Assembly: GCA_964571855.1 (NCBI GenBank)
Contig: CAZNDO010000013.1
Location: forward strand, 1-64,000
Source of the DNA: CAYYFX01 sp964571855
Lineage (GTDB): Bacteria > ARS69
Direction: 5' to 3'
Length of the DNA: 64,000 nt
This document shows, one piece after another, positions 59,701 through 64,000 of the stretch; position 1 is the first letter of the stretch, and each line of letters starts with the position of its first letter. A model generated the notes under the pieces. That model worked only from the letters and a program-made list of their open reading frames with translations. It was not told the DNA's origin and searched no databases. The translations under genes and the position numbers were made by a program.

Positions 59701-60944
59701 CCGCGCAGGTCCTCCCACAACCAGCCGTCCTCGTCGCGCAGGTTGAAGTTCTCGGTGTTGTTCTGCTCGAAGTGCAGGCGGTGCGGCGCGTGATCCGGCC
59801 ACTCCGTGGCGGTGTCGTCGGGCACGCCGCGCTCCGCCATGCGGCGCGGCACGTCCGGGAAGCTGCCCCCCCACGTGATCCAGTACCACGCGTCGTCCGT
59901 GTTCTTGTTCTCCACGTAGTCCGTGCGCGACAGCGTCGAGTCGAACTCGGCCGCCCAGCCGCCGGGGCCCCGCGCGTACAGCAGGAACAGGTCCGACGTG
60001 TCGAACACGCCATCGCCGTCCCCGAGGTCCAGGATGGCGCACTCGGTCATGAAGTCCGGCGGCGGGTACAGCAGCAGGTTCTCCTCGATCGGCAGGTTCC
60101 GCCCCGTGTAGACGCGGATCGTGCGGGGATCCACGCCGCCCGGATCCACGCCGGCGTTCGCGAACGTGGCATAGTCCAGCCGGTACACGCCCGCATCACG
60201 GACGGGCACGCGGATCCAGGTGGGCGCGGAGTGGAAGCCCACGGCGCCCCCGCGCAGCCCGCGACCGGACGGGCGCGGCGCGCGCCATGCCCGCGCCACG
60301 TCCGCGTTCAGGAACAGGTCCCGCGCCGCGGCCTCCCAGGCCGCGGGCTCGGCGCGCTGCCCGCCCGCGGGCGTGCGCGACGCCGCCTCCGGGAACTCCA
60401 CGCGCACGACCATTTCCCGCGCCCAGGTCAGCGTGCGCCGGTCGGCGTCGTACCGGTACGGGTGCACGCCGAGCCGCACCGCGCGCTGGCCGCGGATCCA
60501 GGACTCCGAGAGCAGTTCCGCCCAAGCCGAGGGCGCCGAGCTTGCGGCGCGCGCGGCCCGGCGCACCTCGACCCCCCGCGCCGTGGGGCCCGCCCCTTCC
60601 ACGACCTGCTCGGGCGCGGGCGCGAGATCCGGGACGATCTCGGTGGCCGTGGTGACCGCGGTCACGCGCACGCGCGGCCGGGGCCCGTCGGGGATCGCGA
60701 CCAGCCGCACCGCGGTGGGCAGATCGGCTTCCCCGGGGACGGCGAGGTGGACGGCGCCGTCGATCTCCGGCCGGCGGAACGGACCGTGGTCCCCCGCGAC
60801 CGGCACGAGATCCGGGGCTTCCAGGGTCCAGCGGACTTCCAGGACCGATTCGTCGGAACGCAGGACGGTCCATTGCGGATCGGCGGACGCCGGCGAGGCC
60901 GCGACGCCGAGGGCGATCAGCAACGGGCGGAACAGCGGACGCAT
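56742..60944 (-). CDS. porU: PorU-like type IX secretion sortase (C25 peptidase family)
   Basis: A 1400-residue protein with a signal peptide (cleaved near residue 19). The C25/gingipain catalytic dyad is visible as H898 in YTGHGDQN and C932 in FSTFSCTVS, 34 residues apart as in gingipains. Surrounding segments (NPNDYLPLTEPAVDLAVGRYP, MTELLLQYDRGGAVSTFAS) match PorU. After the catalytic region come beta-sandwich domains and a FlgD-like C-terminal domain (GVYPNPFRHRADFLYRL ... LANGTYLFKLEAE). PorU cleaves the sorting domain of cargo and attaches it to the cell surface. AGGGAG precedes the ATG at 60944. It heads an 18.6-kb leftward run of nine genes. Confidence 0.85.
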   Translation of the reverse strand: MRPLFRPLLIALGVAASPASADPQWTVLRSDESVLEVRWTLEAPDLVPVAGDHGPFRRPEIDGAVHLAVPGEADLPTAVRLVAIPDGPRPRVRVTAVTTATEIVPDLAPAPEQVVEGAGPTARGVEVRRAARAASSAPSAWAELLSESWIRGQRAVRLGVHPYRYDADRRTLTWAREMVVRVEFPEAASRTPAGGQRAEPAAWEAAARDLFLNADVARAWRAPRPSGRGLRGGAVGFHSAPTWIRVPVRDAGVYRLDYATFANAGVDPGGVDPRTIRVYTGRNLPIEENLLLYPPPDFMTECAILDLGDGDGVFDTSDLFLLYARGPGGWAAEFDSTLSRTDYVENKNTDDAWYWITWGGSFPDVPRRMAERGVPDDTATEWPDHAPHRLHFEQNNTENFNLRDEDGWLWEDLRGRGDRRRYTLDLESPASGDGFVTARLYSHGSAASDNVRAVELSIGSTPTVQWAWSHGNQTSTQSVTGCFEGLAVAGANDFFIDADLEAFPTSADLIYTAWFDVEYDRRLLARNGWLKFFSAPAAPTLPQPPVGTGCTALPAGMNYGSRAYRLLGFDAPPSQIFLLDVTDPRAPVKLVDWTVQNAAPPHNIRFSDPGATGVRWYVACTQAAAKPLPAGRVADLRNLRDTSNGSEYLVIYHPDFREGAERLVALRNAAWGRPAAMAVDVEDVYAEFGWGMKDPGAIRDFLAYTLTSWANGAPLYVALVGDAVFDTKGYLSGSPPDLMPTWTERYRQNSVQYLDSDNVYFYSTDDYFAYLDPNDYLPLTEPAVDLAVGRYPAATTEILDAMLDKLESYLSYRMPGQWQNRFLLVADDERVLDPNTREPNHTVEVETLARERVPPAMDKVKVYLVNYPRDAFSKKPEAQAAFIEEFTRGALMTTYTGHGDQNTMAQEEVFVAQKVSQLLNEERYTIFSTFSCTVSRFDLISGSSMTELLLQYDRGGAVSTFASSGLVFSTPSATLNQVWLGEMYGTPYPIRTYTRDPRSLGLAALSAKNIVNVNGGLRRNSEKYVLLGDPALEVRFGRHPIDFDAETVDSLATDGLLRRVSGAVVDSTGAPLDGTNGLPAFQGTAYVHVTENADTSGYDYETATGTSAHIDFVLEGSTAYRGEVPVVDGRFEAKFFLNEGITPGNSARISVFAVEDGIGRDASGASDSLVIGPTIAPELVDDSEGPRIVIRFEGYDRFIDGDQIFTETPVVLISLEDPSGINLQPFPQFARLEAELDGRERVDLREDFAYLGGFTTGRVRRIFSLAPGDHTLEVKAFDNVNNRSTASVRFTIVAPGSGFDLVDSNVGVYPNPFRHRADFLYRLTHDADVRLKVFTLSGRRIRELEARGVMGDNVLSWDGTDERGLPLANGTYLFKLEAERLDEEGNRESDDYVGKVVRMR

Positions 60945-61177
60945 GGCACTCCCTGGTGCGGGCGACGAGGGCCTCGCGGACGGGTCATCCGGGACGGACG
61001 ACCGGGCGGCGGGATTCCTCTGCGCTCCAGGCACGACGGGGGGGTGGATTCGCTTCCGGGGCTCGATCACCGGGGTCGCCGAGCTCGAGGTCCGGGCGCC
61101 CAGGCACAGCCGGCCGGGTCCCGGGACCCGGGACCCGGCCGTAACGCATTGACGATATCTACGGTACGGAGACGGTG
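60945..61177 (-). promoter_or_regulatory. 5' leader of porU
   Basis: About 200 bases separate the predicted transcription start (near 61145) from the porU ATG. The leader begins with a 31-nt palindrome (61111-61141) at about +5. No other recognisable regulatory motif or ORF is present. Confidence 0.45.
61111..61141. repeat. 31-nt palindrome at the start of the porU transcript
   Basis: CGGCCGGGTCCCGGG (61111-61125) and CCCGGGACCCGGCCG (61127-61141) are exact reverse complements around one central A. As DNA it is a potential dimer-binding site; as RNA it would fold into a very stable 5'-terminal hairpin. Confidence 0.85.
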
Positions 61178-61181
61178 TCAA
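61152..61181 (-). promoter_or_regulatory. Candidate promoter of the porU run
   Basis: On the minus strand a consensus -35 TTGACA (61181-61176), an 18-base spacer and TATCGT (61157-61152). The -35 box overlaps the stop codon of accA. Confidence 0.6.
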
Positions 61182-62170
61182 GAATGGGGCCGCGTGGGCG
61201 CTCCCTCGTCGAGGAAACGACCCATCTCCAGGTACTTCCGCCGCCGCATCTCCAGAAGCTCCGCGGGCGGGAGCGCCTCCAGTTCCCGCAGAGCCGAGGA
61301 CATGGTCCGCCTCACCGCATCCGCCGACGTGTCGAAGTCGCGGTGGGCGCCCCCGAGCGGCTCCTCGATCAACCCGTCCACGACACCCAGTTCCAGGAGG
61401 TCCGGCGCGGTCAGGCGAAGCGCGTCGGCCGCCTCGGCGGCGCGGGAGCGGTCCCCCCAGAGGATCGCCGCGCACCCCTCCGGCGAGATCACCGAGTACA
61501 CCGCGTTCTCCATCATGTAGGTCCGGTCGCAGACGCCCAGCGCAAGCGCCCCGCCCGACCCGCCTTCGCCGATCACGATCCCGAGGATCGGGACGGGCAG
61601 GCGCGACATCTCCAGCAGGTTCCGCGCGATGGCCTCGGACTGCCCGCGCTCCTCGGCCCCGATGCCCGGGTATGCGCCCTGGGTATCGATCATCGTGACG
61701 ATCGGGCGGCGGAAGCGCGCGGCCAGTTGCATCAACCGGAGGGCCTTGCGGTATCCCTCGGGGTGCGGCATCCCGAAGTTCCGTTCCAGCTTCTCCTTGA
61801 TGTCCCGGCCCTTCTGGTGGCCGATGACCATCACCTTGCGCCCCTCGAACGACGCCAGGCCGCCCACGATGGCCCGGTCGTCCGCGAAGCCCCGGTCGCC
61901 GCGCAGCTCCAGGAAGCCGTCCATGATCCGCTCGATGTAGTCCAACGTGTAGGGCCGGCGCGGATGCCGGGCCAGCTGCACGCGCTGCCAGCGCGTGAGC
62001 CCGCCGAAGATCTCCGCGCGCAGCTTCGCGGCCTTCGACTCCAGGCGTCGCAGCTCGTCCTTCAGCTCCATGCGCTCGCCGTTGGCGAAGTCGCGGAACT
62101 CCTGGATCTTCTGCTCCAGCTCGACGAGCGGCCGCTCGAAGTCCAGCCAGCCGCCTTGCCCGTGACTCAT
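61178..62170 (-). CDS. accA: Acetyl-CoA carboxylase carboxyltransferase subunit alpha
   Basis: A 330-residue AccA of normal length. It has an N-terminal coiled helix with LDFERPLVELEQKIQEFRD, the KVMVIGHQKGRDIKEKLERNFGMPHPEGYRKALRLM block split by conserved Gly/Lys residues, PIVTMIDTQGAYPGIGAEERGQSEAI, and the GEGGSGGALALGVCD oxyanion region. It transfers carboxyl from biotin to acetyl-CoA to make malonyl-CoA, with AccD. GAGGAG stands six bases before the ATG. dnaE lies upstream with one gene between, a neighbourhood (dnaE-accA) known from many bacteria. Confidence 0.97.
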   Translation of the reverse strand: MSHGQGGWLDFERPLVELEQKIQEFRDFANGERMELKDELRRLESKAAKLRAEIFGGLTRWQRVQLARHPRRPYTLDYIERIMDGFLELRGDRGFADDRAIVGGLASFEGRKVMVIGHQKGRDIKEKLERNFGMPHPEGYRKALRLMQLAARFRRPIVTMIDTQGAYPGIGAEERGQSEAIARNLLEMSRLPVPILGIVIGEGGSGGALALGVCDRTYMMENAVYSVISPEGCAAILWGDRSRAAEAADALRLTAPDLLELGVVDGLIEEPLGGAHRDFDTSADAVRRTMSSALRELEALPPAELLEMRRRKYLEMGRFLDEGAPTRPHS

Positions 62171-62192
62171 CGGCGATCTCCTCTTCGCGGCC

Positions 62193-63005
62193 CTAGAACG
62201 GCGCGGCGACCCAGGTCAGCGCGACCTCGCGGCCGAACCCGTCGTCCGCCACGACGTCGGCGCGGCCCGGGTCGTCGAGCTCCGTGTTCCGCAGCATGTC
62301 GCGCACCATGATCCGCAGCTCCACGCGATCGTCGGGACGGAACCGGACCGAGGCGTTGAGGTACCCCCGCCCGCGGCCGTACGCGCCGTCCCGCGCGTTG
62401 TCGTTCGTGGCGAGGTCGTACTCCAGGGCGACCCCGATCCGATCCCCCAGGCTCTTCTCGAAACCGGCGAAGGCGGTGGGATCACCGTCGTCGCGGGTCT
62501 CGAAGGAGCGACTCACGCCGCCGTGCAGCGCGAGATCCCCCAGGAGCCGGTAGTTCTTCGAGGCCACCACGAACAACCCCCGGGACTTGTACTGGAAGCG
62601 GCTCCGCCCGCGGTCCCAGACCCCGCTGCCGCGAGTATCGACCCCCATGGCGATCGCGGGAAGGGTCCAGGTCTCCTCCAGGGCCCGCACGCGGAGCGCC
62701 AGCCCCGGACGGGGATACCACTGGGGCCGACCGTCCCCGATGACCTGCAGCCCGCCGAAGCCCACCCCCAGCGACAGCCGGTCCAGGATGCCCACGTCGA
62801 GCCGGGCCTCGAGACCGCCCCCGGGGAACACCCGGCCGCGGGATTCGATCGCACGGTCCAGCGGCAGCCCGGCGGTGGGAACGTCCACGAGGTACGGCGG
62901 GGGGCCGGCGAAGGACGCGTAGCCGTCCGGGGCGCCCCGGGCGGCGGCAGGCCCGAGCAGGGCCGCCACCAGCATCCACCCTCCCCTCCGTCCCGCACCC
63001 CGCAT
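62193..63005 (-). CDS. YjbH-like outer-membrane protein
   Basis: A 270-residue secreted protein with a signal peptide (cleaved near residue 25, ARGA). Amphipathic strands alternate through the whole length (LEARLDVGILDRLSLGVGFGGL, RIGVALEYDLATNDNA, GYLNASVRFRPDDRVELRIMVRDM). The DVPTAG segment near residue 40 and the later RDGAYGRGRGYLNASV are reminiscent of YjbH/DUF940-type barrels, as found in envelope polysaccharide export. Function unknown. ATG 63005 is used; a GTG lies directly before it. It sits between dnaE and accA, 22 bases before the latter. Confidence 0.65.
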   Translation of the reverse strand: MRGAGRRGGWMLVAALLGPAAARGAPDGYASFAGPPPYLVDVPTAGLPLDRAIESRGRVFPGGGLEARLDVGILDRLSLGVGFGGLQVIGDGRPQWYPRPGLALRVRALEETWTLPAIAMGVDTRGSGVWDRGRSRFQYKSRGLFVVASKNYRLLGDLALHGGVSRSFETRDDGDPTAFAGFEKSLGDRIGVALEYDLATNDNARDGAYGRGRGYLNASVRFRPDDRVELRIMVRDMLRNTELDDPGRADVVADDGFGREVALTWVAAPF

Positions 63006-63082
63006 CACGGGCCCCCAATCCCGGCCCCGGCGCGGAATCCCCCGGAGCCGTCCGGCACGCTACCAGACGGGTTTTCGGAGCG

Positions 63083-64000
63083 TCAACCGGCGGCGGCCAC
63101 CCGCTCCCGGCGCGGGCGGCGACCCGCCTGCCCCCGGTCCGGGGACCAGGCGCCCCCGAACCGCACACCGCCCTCCCCCACGAGGCCCTCCAGGTCGGCC
63201 ACCGTCTCGGGCGTCCCGGGGAGGCGGACGTCGGGGATCTCCACGAACACCAGGCTGCCGTCCGTCAGCCCCACCCGCAGCACGGTCCGCAGCCCGCCGA
63301 GCCGGCGCTTGGCCAACTCGCGCAGGCGCGTCACGAAGCCCTCGTCGAGCTCCGGATCGGAGACATCCAGGAAGATCCGGTCGGCGATCCGCTCCGCCAC
63401 CTGATCCAGCGGGATGGCGCGGTCCAGCAGCAGCTTCGGTTCGGCCTCGTCCTTCACGGACACCGTCCCGCCCACGAGCACCATGGCGTCCGGGACGAGA
63501 CAGTCCGCGTACTTCGCGAGCGGCTCCGAGAACACGATGGACTCCACGGTCCCGGTGAAGTCCTCCAGCTCCAGGAAGGCCATGCGGTTCCCCCGCCGGT
63601 CGAAGGCGCCGCGCACCGCGGTGACCAGGCCCCCGAGCACCACGTCCGCCCCGTCCGGCACCTCGGCCAGCTCGGCCGCGCGCGCCGTGGCGAACGACCG
63701 CACCTCCACGCCCCAGCGCTGGAGCGGATGCCCGGAGTAGTAGAAGCCGAGGACGTCCTTCTCCATGTGCAGCAGGTGGGCCGGCGTCCACGGCTCCGCG
63801 GCCGGCAGGCCGCCGGCGTACGGGTTCAGCACCGCCTCCTCGGACGCCCCGAACAGCGAGGTCTGCCCGCGCTCCCGCTCCAGCCGCAGCCGGTTCCCCA
63901 CTTCGAGCAGCCCCGGGATCGCCTCGTACACCTCGGCGCGGTGGCGGCCGAACGCGTCGAAGGCGCCTGCCGCCGCCAGGCTCTCCAGCACGCGCCGGTT
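63083..64000 (-). CDS. dnaE: DNA polymerase III alpha subunit, C-terminal part (runs off the window)
   Basis: The last 305 residues of DnaE; the 5' part lies beyond position 64000, and the reading frame is open right up to the edge. The helix-hairpin-helix end (VLESLAAAGAFDAFGRHRA), the linker HLLHMEKDVLGFYYSGHPL and the OB-fold (VVLGGLVTAVRGAFDRRGNRMAFLELEDFTG) are typical of the region after the polymerase core. The final 50 residues are poorly conserved and basic. DnaE is the replicative polymerase catalytic subunit. Type DnaE1 cannot be fully confirmed without the missing two thirds. Confidence 0.93.
   Translation of the reverse strand, partial: NRRVLESLAAAGAFDAFGRHRAEVYEAIPGLLEVGNRLRLERERGQTSLFGASEEAVLNPYAGGLPAAEPWTPAHLLHMEKDVLGFYYSGHPLQRWGVEVRSFATARAAELAEVPDGADVVLGGLVTAVRGAFDRRGNRMAFLELEDFTGTVESIVFSEPLAKYADCLVPDAMVLVGGTVSVKDEAEPKLLLDRAIPLDQVAERIADRIFLDVSDPELDEGFVTRLRELAKRRLGGLRTVLRVGLTDGSLVFVEIPDVRLPGTPETVADLEGLVGEGGVRFGGAWSPDRGQAGRRPRRERVAAAG

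Noticed and set aside
1..64000. CRISPR arrays, tRNA/rRNA genes, insertion sequences, prophage
   Set aside because: No direct-repeat arrays, cloverleaf-like sequence, transposase, integrase or phage genes were recognised while reading either strand.

Overview
The window is very GC-rich (I judge about 70 % by eye) and almost fully coding, with short gaps, many GTG/TTG starts and frequent 4-base stop/start overlaps (ATGA, GTGA, TTGA). The gene set fits an uncultivated, diderm, probably FCB-related bacterium, perhaps Candidatus Eisenbacteria/Eiseniibacteriota. It has type IX secretion-like PorV and PorU, FlgD-like C-terminal domains with the YPNP motif, a B-type succinate dehydrogenase with one cytochrome b subunit, a Gld-type ABC system and many outer-membrane beta-barrels. 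The taxonomic placement is inference. I saw no rRNA, tRNA, CRISPR array, insertion sequence or prophage.

Layout. 0-8 kb: a GNAT enzyme, a small unknown protein, an SDR oxidoreductase and a leftward run of a thioredoxin-domain protein (YyaL/SSP411 type), an M1 peptidase and an M28-PDZ peptidase. 8.3-12.8 kb: a Gld-type ABC transporter operon (ATPase, permease, GldG-like protein, DUF4340 protein). 12.8-18.1 kb: a NapH-like iron-sulfur membrane protein, then sdhCAB behind a 134-bp inverted-repeat element. 18.4-21.3 kb: a three-gene surface-glycan operon. 21.4-26.5 kb: two secreted proteins with the same unusual C-terminal tail, flanking a hydroxyacyl-CoA dehydrogenase, a second GNAT and a lipoprotein sulfatase.

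26.6-34.6 kb holds the most unusual cluster, an 11-gene operon related to phenylacetyl-CoA epoxidase (Paa). It encodes PaaA- and PaaC-like subunits that both appear to keep a full set of di-iron ligands. It also has two short PaaB-like proteins, a PaaD split into separate DUF59 and zinc-ribbon genes, two crotonase-family enzymes, a PaaY-like gamma-carbonic anhydrase with a replaced third ligand, and an aldehyde dehydrogenase at each end. No PaaE reductase or CoA ligase is present here.

34.6-39.0 kb: a small outer-membrane protein behind a roughly 300-nt leader with mutually exclusive pairings, a PQQ-type sugar dehydrogenase, a mono-haem porin-like protein and a YceI protein. 39.0-42.4 kb: a protease IV (SppA) with a beta-barrel-like N-terminal extension, and divergent fpg. 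42.5-61.2 kb: one 18.6-kb leftward run of porU, porV, an M6 metalloprotease, a DUF5683-like protein, an NHL protein, a giant outer-membrane protein, an Omp85 protein, a CYTH enzyme and ligA. It starts at a TTGACA promoter whose transcript would open with a 31-nt palindrome. 61.2-64 kb: accA, an outer-membrane protein and the 3' part of dnaE.

Promoters of the form TTGnnn-N16-18-TAnnnT (or GACAAT) can be read before most transcription units. In several the -10 box lies 6-10 bases before the ATG, so leaderless mRNAs are likely. All functions are read from motifs and family knowledge; no database search was possible.
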